Shown here piece after piece: positions 21,301 to 32,259 of a DNA stretch of 64,000 bases. The position numbers were made by a program, and so were the translations under genes. Under the pieces are notes generated by a model. That model was not told where the DNA came from. It ran no database searches and worked only from the letters and a program-made list of their open reading frames with translations. The stretch spans positions 19,701,489 through 19,765,488 of the forward strand of contig NC_026655.2 of assembly GCF_000004075.3 (NCBI RefSeq). The letters are read 5' to 3'. This DNA is from Cucumis sativus (Eukaryota; Streptophyta; Magnoliopsida; Cucurbitales; Cucurbitaceae). Each line of letters opens with the position of its first letter. The stretch's first letter is position 1.

Positions 21301-23315
21301 AAGGCACAAAGAGATCATATCGTCCTACAACAATTAATTTTAACTAGCAGTTAAATGTAGATTGCGATTATGAAACCAAAGAAACATCATGACATTGGAT
21401 GGATAAGAAAAGATAAACAAAGCACCTAGAATTAAAAACAAAATTATGAGCCTCAAATGAAACTCTTAACTACTCTGCCGGGCACCTATAAGTAAAGATA
21501 AGTGAATAGCAAACTAATTCATTGCTTGAGTATCGAGATGTGTAGATGAAATGGAGTGGACTATAAAAGGAGGATTTCACAAAGGAGCATGTTTTGTTGT
21601 TTTCCCATTAATTATAAACTAATAAAAGTAGAAACAGATACATAAGAAGAGTAAACCTCTCAAACCATTTCCATCAAAGCAAACAACTAATAATTCATCA
21701 CCTATATTTATGACGTCCTCTACTAAGCATTGCCATACGGTGAGCAGTCACTGTCAAAGCATCATTGTGTTGCACTGATACAGCAGGTAAATCAACATCT
21801 GAAACTGGATTTAGTATGATCTCTGGATCGCTGTCTTCGCCATCGCTGGATGGAAGCCCAAATCCAGTACCAGTCCCCTCGTTGTCACTGAAGTGGTCGA
21901 GCGATGGTATGTCAAAATCAAATGAATCCTAAAGAAAGTTACATGCACATTACAATATTAGTATAGTGAAGTTAAATCTTTTCCATTTACGGAAAGAACT
22001 TACTTTCCTTCTCAAATTTTCAGTGTCATCAATCCAAAGCTAAGAACCCTATCCATCTATACAAGAATCTAGTTCAGCATTGTTCAGACGACGTTTTCAA
22101 AATATTTATTTCCAAAGAACAGCACTTGGAGCTTTACTAAAACAGCAGGTATCTAGTTCCTCCGAGAGAATGTAACGTCTGCTAAATATTAATTGACATT
22201 GTTCAAAAGATAAAATGCCTGTTGTTTTGTTGCGGGCTTAGAACAATCCATCAACCGATTCCTTCATCTCATTTTCGATCCGAGAGTTAAATTATTCACA
22301 CAACAATTTGCAGTTTCAAGGAGGAAGAGTTTCGTATTCATTCCTTTTTTCCAAAACAAAAAACAAAAGAGATAACAAAAATAACCAGCATGGCTTTCAC
22401 AAATGATGTCCAATAACTTATAAGCTATCGCTAGTATGTTGACCCTAAAACCTCATATCAACTGGGCAACGCTTAATCATCCTAATAGAATTTGATCAAA
22501 CACAATGACAGATGAACATACCTGATCGAAGGCTCTAACTTCAGTAACACTACACGTTCGATGGCGGCGGGTTTTATGAACCTTCGGCACTCTAAGCTGC
22601 ACAAGAAGCAAAATTAAGAATTTAAGTATCCGACCAAACTCAAACTAACTGATGCTGAGAACAACAACATTCTTTCATAAGAAATTAAATTTGCATTTAG
22701 AAACAACAAAATCATAAGAAAACGACAATACGCCCGCAGCAAAGTTGAAAAACAAATACTAAAGATAATTATGATCGATCAGTTTGAAATAAGAGTTTTC
22801 TTATATTCGCACTTGAATTTCCAGAAGCCTCTCTGTTTGGCTTGACTTTACTATCTACCGTCAAAATACCGATATCATTAAATTTACGATAACCTATCTG
22901 TATCACCTTAAGCTTCTTGGTCGATTCTTCCTAATATTCGTAACTGGAACTCCTCAGTTCCTAAGCTTTTGGTCGATTGCTAATTTAACATAAATCATTT
23001 CCTCTCATCCCCCTCCCATTTCAACGTTTAATATCTCACTAGCGCCCTCCGATTCACCGAATAAGAACAAATTCTCCATAAAGCAAACACAAATGGATCA
23101 AAATAGCAAACAGAAGACAAGTCGCAGAAAACGATCAAAAGTGCAAAACTAACGTTGACATCGTAATACGAATTTGCATAGAAACACATCATCGAAGAAT
23201 TGATGATAGTCCTCGTATGTACGGGTTTGGCGACCCGCGGAGGCCATCGGAAGAGCTTTGAACGACGGTGGTGACAGTGAAGACGGAGGTTCAAAGTCTG
23301 AGAACAAGAGAGCAT
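18332..23315 (-). CDS. MraY: Plastid-type MraY, phospho-MurNAc-pentapeptide translocase
   Basis: Nuclear homologue of bacterial MraY, the integral membrane enzyme that moves phospho-MurNAc-pentapeptide from UDP to a polyprenyl phosphate (lipid I synthesis). Eight exons join in frame to 521 residues: 23315-23154, 22596-22522, 21928-21702, 21076-20626, 20538-20474, 20024-19831, 19370-19162, 18514-18332. The first 80 residues are basic and Ser/Arg/His-rich, consistent with a chloroplast transit peptide, and an acidic linker follows. Catalytic motifs are all present: PTMGG (240-244), DD (283-284), NQTDGLDGL (362-370), MGDTGS (419-424), HHHLE (485-489), with multiple hydrophobic helices. The start chosen is the first ATG after an in-frame TGA and the only frame joining exon 2. 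It resembles Arabidopsis AtTRANS11. Residual plastid peptidoglycan or another lipid-linked role is possible; the sequence cannot say. Confidence 0.94.
18703..19039. mobile_element. MITE in the last MraY intron
   Basis: 337 bp bounded by inverted ends: TTAGATTCGCGTTTGGGACA on the left and, reverse-complemented, TTAGGAGGTGTTTGGGACA on the right, with a one-base length difference. It sits wholly inside intron 18515-19161 and has no coding frame. The GTTTGGGACAA core resembles PIF/Harbinger-type MITE ends. No perfect target duplication is seen. Confidence 0.78.
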
Positions 23316-23598
23316 CGTTAGAAACGAGAAATGAAATGAGACGAAGCATCAGATCTGGTAAACTGAAAAGGCATGGTTGGGGGTTTGGAATTCAAAGCAT
23401 TTTGGAGGTTCCTATGCAGCCATGGTTGGTCGCTCGCAGCAATTAACTTCCACGCGCAATGAGACGCGTTGCGAAAATGTGGGGAAAGCAACTCGAGAGA
23501 GTTTGAGATGCCGCGAAAATTAATGAAAATGAACGTGGCAAATGTGTGCTTCCTTTTTTCGATTCTTGCGTTGCACTCGATGTGACCTAATAACTGCC

Positions 23599-23604
23599 CA
23601 CGTG
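23599..23604. promoter_or_regulatory. G-box upstream of MraY
   Basis: CACGTG in the context CCCACGTGTCC, about 285 bp upstream of the MraY start codon. This is the core bound by bHLH/bZIP factors, including light and ABA regulators, and is common in promoters of plastid-protein genes. Function here is inferred from sequence and position only. Confidence 0.4.
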
Positions 23605-23986
23605 TCCAATTATGTTTGTATTTTTATCCTTTTTATTTTAAAGGAAGGGTTGTAAACAAAATATTTACACTTCAACCAAAAATTAACGTAATATATTTTA
23701 TTTTTATTGTACGCTAGTTCTGAAATCTCCAAATTCGAATTAAGATTTGGAATTAGAATCCTAATATTCGACCAATCAACATCATTTATACATCCTTTCA
23801 CGATGCTTTATCCTTACTCACATACATTTTACAAAAATTTGCGAATCATGTTTAGCTTTGAAGTTCTTATGATCGAGTCATCGAAAATGAAGGTGCATCT
23901 TGTTGATATAGTTGGTAACTTTTAATTCTTTTAAGTTTTTCTTAACTTTATTTTCATGTTCTCATGATCCCTCTCATTTCGATATG

Positions 23987-24355
23987 ATATCAGTTCATTC
24001 ATGTTTCATTTATAAATTTGAGGCATTACAGTTACCATTGTATTTTTTAATTTATTGTCTGTTTAATAACATTTTGGTTTTCTGTTTTTCTTTTTTTAAA
24101 AAAAAAACAAGAAAGAAGAAAATTGAAACGAGGAACAAGAAAATGGAACGACTATGCTTGATAAAAATTGAAACATGAATATCAGTTCATTCATGTTTCA
24201 TTTATAAATTTGAGGCATTACAGTTACCATTGTATTTTTTAATTTATTGTCTGTTTAATAACATTTTGGTTTTCTGTTTTTCTTTTTTTAAAAAAAAAAC
24301 AAGAAAGAAGAAAATTGAAACGAGGAACAAGAAAATGGAACGACTATGCTTGATA
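23987..24355 (+). repeat. Near-perfect tandem duplication, 192-bp period
   Basis: About 175 bp at 23987-24163 (ATATCAGTTCATTCATG ... CTATGCTTGATAA) is repeated without visible change at 24179-24355. A 15-bp spacer separates the copies. The identity indicates a recent duplication or an assembly artefact. Confidence 0.9.
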
Positions 24356-24359
24356 ACTA

Positions 24360-25495
24360 TTTTTGTTTCATGTTTTTGAGAAAAAAATTGAAACAGAAAC
24401 ATACGTTTGTTTGGTAATCATTTACTGTTTAATGTTTATTGGATTACTTTTTACAATATATTTTGCTTATTTTTTTAGTTTAAATGTATAATTTAATTAT
24501 ATATATATATATATGTACACACAATATTACAATATTAAAAAATCATTACAAAACATTAACATTATCAAATATACATCCCTTACAAAATTAATAACAAACT
24601 ATAATAAATTTTAATAATGATATGTTGTTAAATTTTTATTTGAAATATTATTTTTTATTCCGTAGATTCAAATTCAACTCAATTATATTATTATGTATAT
24701 ATAATTGTAAAATATTAAATATAACCAAAATAAATATTTTAGTAAAAGTATTTATATAATGTAAAATTCTAATAGATTTGAAGGAACTAAAAATAACAAA
24801 TTTCAATTTAAAATAACAAATTTCAATTTAAAATAACATATAGACGTGGCTATTTAAAATTTAAAATTCATAATATATTTAGAGAAAATTGAACAAAATG
24901 TAAAATAATTTATGTCGTATAGAACAATTTTAAAAATTATAAAACACAAAAACCCACAAGGTGAGATAACAAAAAAATATTTTCGATTAATCGGCCCACA
25001 TGACACACATGCGAAAAGGCTTATAATTTAAATGATCGTATAATATAATGTAAAAATCGTTTAAATATTGATACACGATTATCTAAATATTTGCAAACGG
25101 ACGTTTGAATCTATATCTAAGATAAACAACGATAGTGGTTTGTCTCTACGACTTTGCCTATATGAGATATATGACCAATCGTTTAAATATTAGAAGAAGG
25201 AGAGGAAGAAATCACAAATAAAAAAAATGGGAATATGAAGAATGAGAAGTAATAATATGAAGAAGATGCGCATGATTTCAATACTCTTAAATTCAAAACC
25301 AATAAGATAAAATGTGGAATTTATGATAAACCAATAAGATAACTTTTTTTTTTTTTTGTTATTCGTAAATATTTTCAAGGTTTGTTCCATACATCTAAAT
25401 GTTAAATTGAACATATTAAAAAGTAAATATAATATATTTACAAAAAAAAATGTTTTTTTACCCGACATATGGTAAAAAAAATTTAGAATGTCAAT
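24360..25495. other. AT-rich intergenic DNA
   Basis: Includes a short (TA)n run near 24502-24514, small direct repeats such as AAATAACAAATTTCAATTTA near 24790-24830, and a T-tract near 25341. No gene seen; the minus-strand frame 25190-25609 is low-complexity. Confidence 0.55.
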
Positions 25496-25499
25496 TTTG

Positions 25500-26130
25500 C
25501 CCTTCAGTTTCCTTCCTCTTATACTATCAGTGATGACTCCTACCACTGATATCATACTATCAATGATGAACTCTATCATACTATCAGTGATGATTTCTAT
25601 CAATATCATGTCTAATATGTCAATATGTTTTTTTATTAATTTATGAGTGATAGCTTGAATTTTGAATTCTTAAATGATATAAATGTTGATAGCATAACTT
25701 AAAATCAATAATTTATTTCAACAAGAGTTGCAACTATATCAATTTCATTTATAATATCAGTGATAGAAGCTATCACATGGATAATATGTTATTAGTGATT
25801 CAAAACTATTATCAATAGCCTGCTAATTCAATCTTTTTTCTTTGTCAATTTATGCTAAAAACAAATAACAACAATATCACTTTAGAGTAGCATTACATCA
25901 ATATCATTGATATATGCCTATTAAGGATATTAATTTATAAATATTATCAATGACATATCACTTTTGTGGATATCACTTGTATATATTATAAGTAATAGCA
26001 ATAGAAAAATATCATTGAGAGAAGCTATCAGAAATATCATTGATAGTAGCTATAAAAAATATCAATTGATAGCTTAATTAGACTTTATCAGTTCAAACTT
26101 GATATGTTTACCAATGAGATATCACTTATA
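25500..26130. repeat. Cluster of palindromic TATCANTGATA-type motifs
   Basis: Many copies of a short near-palindrome such as ACTATCAGTGATGA, ATATCATTGATAGTAGCT and ATAGAAGCTATCA, spaced irregularly over 600 bp. The same motif family fills 31310-31690. No terminal repeats or coding frame. Known only to me as a frequent motif in repeat-rich plant DNA. Confidence 0.6.
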
Positions 26131-26141
26131 AAAAAAAAAAA

Positions 26142-27570
26142 CTAGATAACTTAAAATGTGTGTTGCACGTGAGAACCTTGTTAATATATATTTTTGTTAA
26201 AATTAATATATAGTATGCAATGGAAAATTTTAATAATAATAATAATAAAGACATACTTAAATGAGTAGTTCTTTATATACAATGTTTTTTTTTGTTACAT
26301 TTCCAACATTTGTATTCAACAGAATTTTTGTCGTTTTCAACTAGAAATTGTTTCCTCTTAAATTTGAATTGATACCCTTCATCATTTGCATGACTCAAAG
26401 GTATGTGTGGTATGAAGACACATGCTTGCTAATATGTTGGTCCATTGCTATTTCAGCAAAAATCATATGTTTTTCAAAGTCTCGACACACCATTCTTGTC
26501 CCATTACAAAAACCATTTGATGGGTCTAAATGTTTTAAAAGCATTATAGGACAATCTTTCTTTAAGATAAGTTTATGTGGTGGAAGTCCATTTGGCAATA
26601 AGGAATTTAGAAATTCCTGTTGGTAGTGATTTTTTGTATCGTCAATGGATTCATCAAAACTAGGGAATACATTGTCCTCTCCATGAAAAATTTCTATCAT
26701 TTTTGCATTTATGAGTGACATTTTCATTCGTAGTTAAGAGAATTGCTCTCTGGGTGACATATTCTGTTGAGCTTGCATTTTTCAGCTAGGTTTGGAAAAA
26801 CAAAATTAATCAAATGAAGTTCTAATAATGTGTCATCTTTGCTTCTTATTACCACCATGTCCTTTAGAATGAAAATCAAATCTTTTTTAACTATTGTTTT
26901 AGTCCCATTTCCAATTCTAAGTAGATATCTGCAAATCCACTGTCATCAAGAGCTCTCATGTTTTTTTGACAATTTAAGTTTCTCCATTTTCTCCCATAAG
27001 TACGATCTGGCCAAACTTTGAGCTATAATTTGTTGCCTTGTTGATCGTGGGACAACTGACAAGACTTGTCAAAAGTCGCCACAAAAAACAAACACTTTCC
27101 TACAAAATGGTTGGTTTATTCATAATATCTCTAAAAGTTTTATCAATAGCTTCAATAGTATGTCTCATTGCGATTGGTGCTTCGTCCCAAATAAAATTTT
27201 TTGCCAGTCGAATTATTTCAGCTCTACTACTTTGTTTTGATATTGTATATATGGTTGAATCATTTGTTTGGAGTGGAATATTAAATCTTGAGCGTGCAAT
27301 GCGACCTCTTGGTAATATTGATGCTACCACTCCTGAAGTTGCTGTAGCAAGTGCCATCATCCTCTTTGATCTTCTATTAGCAAGTAATGCATGATAACAA
27401 AATATTTTTCGTGTTCCTCCTGGTCCATCAACGAAGAATAATCTTGATTTGTTGTCATATATTATTTTCATAATGACATCATATGCATGCATTTGTTCTT
27501 CATTCAAATTAGACGATCTATCATCATATTTGGAAAGGTTGATGCTTTTGTATATGTCATTGAATTCCAA
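26142..27570 (-). mobile_element. Helitron: PIF1-like helicase fragment and candidate 3' end
   Basis: Minus-strand frames encode parts of a PIF1-type helicase as found at the end of plant Helitron Rep/helicase proteins. 27570-27100 has LNEEQMHAYDVIM, FFVDGPGGTRKIFCYHALLA (Walker A with GTGKT changed to GTRKI), TATSGVVASILPRGRIA and FIWDEAPIA (Walker B). 26727-26395 has LLPNGLPPHKLILKKDCPIM and LDPSNGFCNGTRMVCRDF. The middle, about 26730-27100, is rearranged, with helicase-like residues in other frames. Downstream on the same strand, CACGTGCAACACAC followed by TTATCTAG at 26149-26142 resembles a Helitron 3' terminus (hairpin, then CTAG). The Walker A change and breaks mean it is inactive. Confidence 0.85.
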
Positions 27571-27719
27571 AAGAGAGGCCTATCACATGCATATATTTTG
27601 ATAATACTCAACCATGAATACAAAATTACAAATGCAGATAAATATGATCAGTACGTGCAAGCAGAAATACCAAATAAAGAACAAAAATCAAGAATCAAGA
27701 ATCAGTGAGCATGTATTTT

Positions 27720-29640
27720 ACCAAGTTTAAAACCTTAATCAATGAATTAAATTCATACAGACCTGTTTGCACCTGTGGAAATTGTCGATGTGGAGGAATT
27801 CAAGAAGTAACTGATTTCCTTCAAATAGAGTATCTCATGAACTTTCTTATGGGACAATGAATCTTATGCTCATACTCGAACACAACTACTTCTCATAGAA
27901 CCTACCCCTTCCATATCTCGTGCCTTTTCTCTTCTTTTTCAAGAACAACAAAGAGCTATTGCCTCTCTTTCCCCTAGTGTTGTCAATTCTCCGGTCGTTG
28001 CTCTGCTGCTTCTACAAATAATTCTAGAAGCACTTCTACGAATAGACAACACAAAGACAGACCGATTTGTACTCATTGTAACATTCCATGACACACTGTT
28101 GATAAGTGTTACAAAATACATGGATATCCCCCTGGATATAAAACAAGACAGCAACAGAGAACCAACAATAATAATTCAGGCTCCTCTTCTAGCAACAACA
28201 CAAATTCAGTTCTCACTCAAACCTAGGAACCCAACAGAAGCTTTATTACAATGCCAAACCCTCCTCAACCAGCTTCAAACTCAATTTACAACCTCATCAA
28301 ATAGCTCCACCAATCACATAGTAGGTACTCTCTCTAATTCATACTGGGTTATTGATTCCGGAGCTTTCACTCATATATGTTGTTCTAAAGAGTTTCTCAC
28401 TGATATTCAACCATGCTCTGCATCCATTAGCTTGCCAAATCAAAATACTTATCAAGTCAAAAGCATTGGCACTGTGAAGCTATCTGATACACTTGTATTG
28501 AAAAATGTTCTCTATATGCCTGAATTCTCCTTCAACTCACTTTTTGTAAGTGCGATCACAAAGGGATCTTCTTTCTCTGTTCAGTTTTTCACTGACACTT
28601 GTATAATTTAGGACAAGTACACTTATGAGAAGATTGGCAAAGCTAAGCTTTTCCAAGGCCTATACATCCTTGATCAACCAACTTTTCTTTCAACTACCTG
28701 CGTTGTCTCTGAAAATAAAGCATTCACATGGCACCAACAAATGGGCCACCCCTCTACTGATTATTTAAATTCCTTACAGATTTTTTTGCCTTAAGTCTTC
28801 TACTGCAAATAATTTACCTCATTGTACGATAGGTCATTTGGCTAAACAAAGGAAACTTTCTTTTACTTCCAATAACAATCTCTCTTCAAATGCTTTTGAT
28901 CTAACTCACATAGATATTTGGGGACATTTTTCAATACAAACATATTTTGGATATTCCTTTTTTCTTACCATTGTTGATGATGCCACTTGTTATACTTGGG
29001 TGTTCACGCTTAGACACAAATCAGACGTTATATCTATCATACCACAGTTTTTCAAACTTGTAGAGACTCAATATGGAAAAACAATCAAGAAAGTGAGATC
29101 CGACAATGCTCATGAACTCAAGTTCACTACCTTTTTTGAACAAAAGGGAGTAGTACATCAATATTCCTGTGTTCAATGCCTGCAGCAAAACTCTGTTGTT
29201 GAAAGAAAACATCAGCACATCTTGAATACAGCTCGTGCCCTCTATTTTCAGTCTCAATCTCCTCTAAACTTTTGGGGAGATTGCATCCTCACTGCTGTAT
29301 ATCTGATCAATAGGACTCCATCTAAACTATTGAAATGGGAATCTCCATTTCAAAAGCTAAACAACTCTAGTCCTGATTACAAGTTGTTGAAAGTTTTTGG
29401 CTGTTTATGTTATGCGTCTTCATTATCGCATAACTGATCTAAGTTTCAGCCTCGAGCTATCCCTGCTGTTTTTATTGGCTATCCACAAGGCATGAAAGCC
29501 TACAAGTTACAATTTGTTAGTTAGTTTTGTTAACTGTTAACTTCTCATGTAACTAATTATTTTTTCTCACGTGTGTATAAATATCTTTGAACTCCTCATA
29601 AATAAAATGAGAATGTCATTTATCTTTGGTGTCCCTTCTA
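27720..29640 (+). mobile_element. Internally deleted Ty1/copia element (gag to integrase, then LTR-like end)
   Basis: In order: a gag C-terminal region (RPVCTCGNCRCGG near 27765, LLIEPTPSISRAFSLLFQEQ near 27890, with a stop near 27860); a CCHC knuckle reading CTHCNIP, a stop, then HTVDKCYKIHGYPPGYK (28063-28145); protease (YWVIDSGAFTHICCS, 28340-28385); the pre-integrase HQQMGHPSTDYLN (28730-28770); and the integrase core 28838-29437 with DLTHIDIWG, RSDNAHE and VVERKHQHIL carrying the D, D, E residues. After FIGYPQGMKAYKL (about 29475-29510) pol stops abruptly. LTR-like sequence begins TGTTAGTTAGTTTTGTTAAC (29515) with TATAAATA at 29576-29583. Reverse transcriptase and RNase H are deleted, so the copy is nonautonomous and also has several stops. 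Confidence 0.87.
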
Positions 29641-29744
29641 ATAAACTTCAATGCATGAATAGTGGTAACCCATTCTCTCCATTTCTCTAACTGTTTTAAT
29701 ATTTGATTGAAAAATATTTATTACCTTAATTAAGTTCATGGATA

Positions 29745-29925
29745 GTGGAAGAATTTTTATAGGCATGATAGTCAATTCAAGGAAGTCTTTTAAAATTCTT
29801 CAACTTACACTTTCTACCAATTTATTCAACCGTGGAAGAATTTTTACAGGCATGACACTCAATTCAAATAAGCCTTTTAAAATTTTCTAACCCACACTTT
29901 CTACTAATTTATTCAATATAAATGT
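29745..29925 (+). repeat. Direct duplication, 87-bp period
   Basis: GTGGAAGAATTTTTA.AGGCATGA at 29745 recurs at 29832. The copies share CAATTCAA, CTTTTAAAATT and CACTTTCTAC.AATTTATTCAA. About 85% similar by eye, without coding content. Confidence 0.7.
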
Positions 29926-29929
29926 ATGG

Positions 29930-31120
29930 TATCTCCTTGTTTGCTTGAAGTAACAAATCACTTTGAAGTAGAGAGAGAAGTGCAAGAAGATCACAAGAAA
30001 TGTGAGAAGATAGATAAATAGTGAATCTATAAAATTATATCATCAATTAGGAAGAGAAGAAAATGCAAGAAGACAAGATTTATGTCTTCAGTGTTGGATA
30101 TCTATACAAATATTTTCTTTCATCTTTGTAAACATTCTCTTATTTTCTATTTCTTTGAAACTCTTTCTCTCGTATAGATGAGTAGGATGAAATTTAGAAT
30201 GAAATTTCTTATTCCATATTATTTTCTATTATAAACATTTTTTTAAAAAAATTTTATAGTTAAAGTGAGAAAGTAAAATGACACAAGACATTATTTTTTA
30301 ATCTTAAGTTAATATATCTCTTTGCTATGTTTTTCTAGATTAACACTCTACAATTTCTAATATATTTTTTTTAGAATGTGTTTTTAAATTTAAAAATTAG
30401 TATTATTTTAGATGATAAAAATTTAATATTTAGACATAAGCACAAAACCAAAAAAGTTAAAACTCAAATATGGTGAAACCAAATTCAAATTAATGATTTT
30501 AGATATACTTTTTAAAATTTTTAGTTTAAAGTTATTATATGACTTTTATATTCTGTATATACTATGGACGACGGATGAATATTTGTTACAAGCAATCAAA
30601 TTCTAAAATAATAAAAGACAATAAATTAACTATTTAATGTCATAAAAACCTAACATTTTATATATACAGATATTTCTATATCAATTCTTCAAAATTCATT
30701 GCTATCATGTTTCTATATACTACTTAACTCTTTTTTTCTTCTTTTTTTTTATAACTTCTACTTCTTTCAATAATCTTCAATAATATAATTTTAAAATATT
30801 CTATAATCTAGAGATATAATAATAATTTTTTAAAAAATATATATTATAACATTTTGATTCATAACTAAACATGAAATTACAGAGAATAACTAAAAAGAAT
30901 AAAAGTTTGCATCCACGATTTTATAGAAATTAATTTTGAAACATCGTCATTAATTATAATTAACAATGACATATTAATTCCAAATAGAAGTAAAAAAAAA
31001 ATGAAGAGGTGTAACTTTAAATTAGGCTAAAATTTTATGAAAATATGAAAATATAATTATTAGTTAAATACTACTATAACTTATATTATTAATTTTACAT
31101 TTTAAAAGATCATATGCATC
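29930..31120. other. AT-rich DNA, probably Helitron body
   Basis: No gene seen. It precedes the Helitron 3' terminus at 31121-31148 and could be the body of that element. A 5' TC terminus could not be placed. Confidence 0.35.
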
Positions 31121-31148
31121 CACGTGTAATGTACGTGAAAAAAACTAG
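31121..31148 (+). mobile_element. Helitron 3' terminus
   Basis: CACGTGTAATGTACGTG (31121-31137) forms a hairpin (CACGT...ACGTG). It is followed after seven As by CTAG (31145-31148) and then a T. A short hairpin about 7-12 nt before a CTRR end with T after it is the diagnostic Helitron 3' structure. The element would extend leftward from 31148. Confidence 0.72.
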
Positions 31149-31309
31149 TATATATAAGGGTTAGTTGCATATATGACAAAAATGCCTAAAATAATAACAT
31201 AAATAGCATAAGGATAAAACAATTGCATGCTAGCTCACAAAATAGTTAAAGACTAAAATGCCCACATTGAACCATCATTTTCGACACTTCTTGCCAAATT
31301 TCTCAAATT

Positions 31310-31690
31310 AAAAACTATCTTCGATAGCATTTATCAGTGATAACAACTATCAATGCTGATAGCATATATCATTGATAATTGTTGTCAGTGATATATGCTA
31401 TTATTGATAGCTTTTAATTTGAAAAATAATTATTTCACACATTTCTTATAATTTTTCACGTTGAAAGATATAAAAAATAGCTACAATTAGTGAATCTCAC
31501 TAATAACTATTATAGTAGCTATCATTGATAGCAATTGATAGTTGTTGTATATTGCTACTAATGATAGCCACTTAAAGGTAGAGTAACTTTCAATATGAAA
31601 AATATGGTATCAATTGCTATAGTTAGCTATTATTGCTTATAACTACTATTTGATAACAACTATCGGTGATAACATTCAATTTAAGAAAAT
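31310..31690. repeat. Second cluster of TATCANTGATA-type palindromes
   Basis: Runs such as TTTATCAGTGATAAC, TATCATTGATAATTG, GTCAGTGATATATGC and ATCATTGATAGCAATTGATA. The motif family is the same as at 25500-26130. Confidence 0.6.
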
Positions 31691-32259
31691 CACATTGTAC
31701 ACATGTGAATACAAGAGCTACTAAAACACTAATACAACAATCACCACAAAATCCAAAATCTTAAGCCAAAGCTAGTAGTTCCATACATACACGAAACCGA
31801 AGCATTTCCATTTAAATGTGTCATACAAAAATTTTATGTAATTAAGCACACCATTTCAAGTTCTTAAGCCATTAGAATGCATAGTCCACACCATGTTGCA
31901 TACAAATCGATTATATCCAGCACATTTCTTTCCCCACTACACCAACTCCTGCACTTTGGCAATTGTCATATTTTTCTTCAAGTAAACCCCACGCCAAAAA
32001 CAATTGAAAAGAAAAAGCAAAAACAAACACAGGAACAAAAAAAAAAAAGGCATGATGGACATTAGAGGCATGGTGAGCAGTTAACTTTGATCTTTCAATA
32101 GTTACCTTCTCAAAACCTACTTAAAGGTGGCAACGACACTGTAAAGAGACGGGGCAAACGATGGTGGCGTGAGCAACGGTGGTGGGCGTTCGTTCTCTTC
32201 AGATTCCTAAACCTTAAATCCCTTATTTGCAGATATGTAGAATACAGATAGAAATAGGC

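Noticed and set aside
18332..23315. Bacterial contamination as source of MraY
   Set aside because: Eight exons with GT-AG introns, a plant-style N-terminus and a MITE in an intron show a nuclear plant gene.
23149..23349. Alternative N-terminus of MraY (frame starting [12 protein letters not shown])
   Set aside because: It does not join exon 2 in frame. The frame starting at 23315 does, and has a transit-peptide-like composition.
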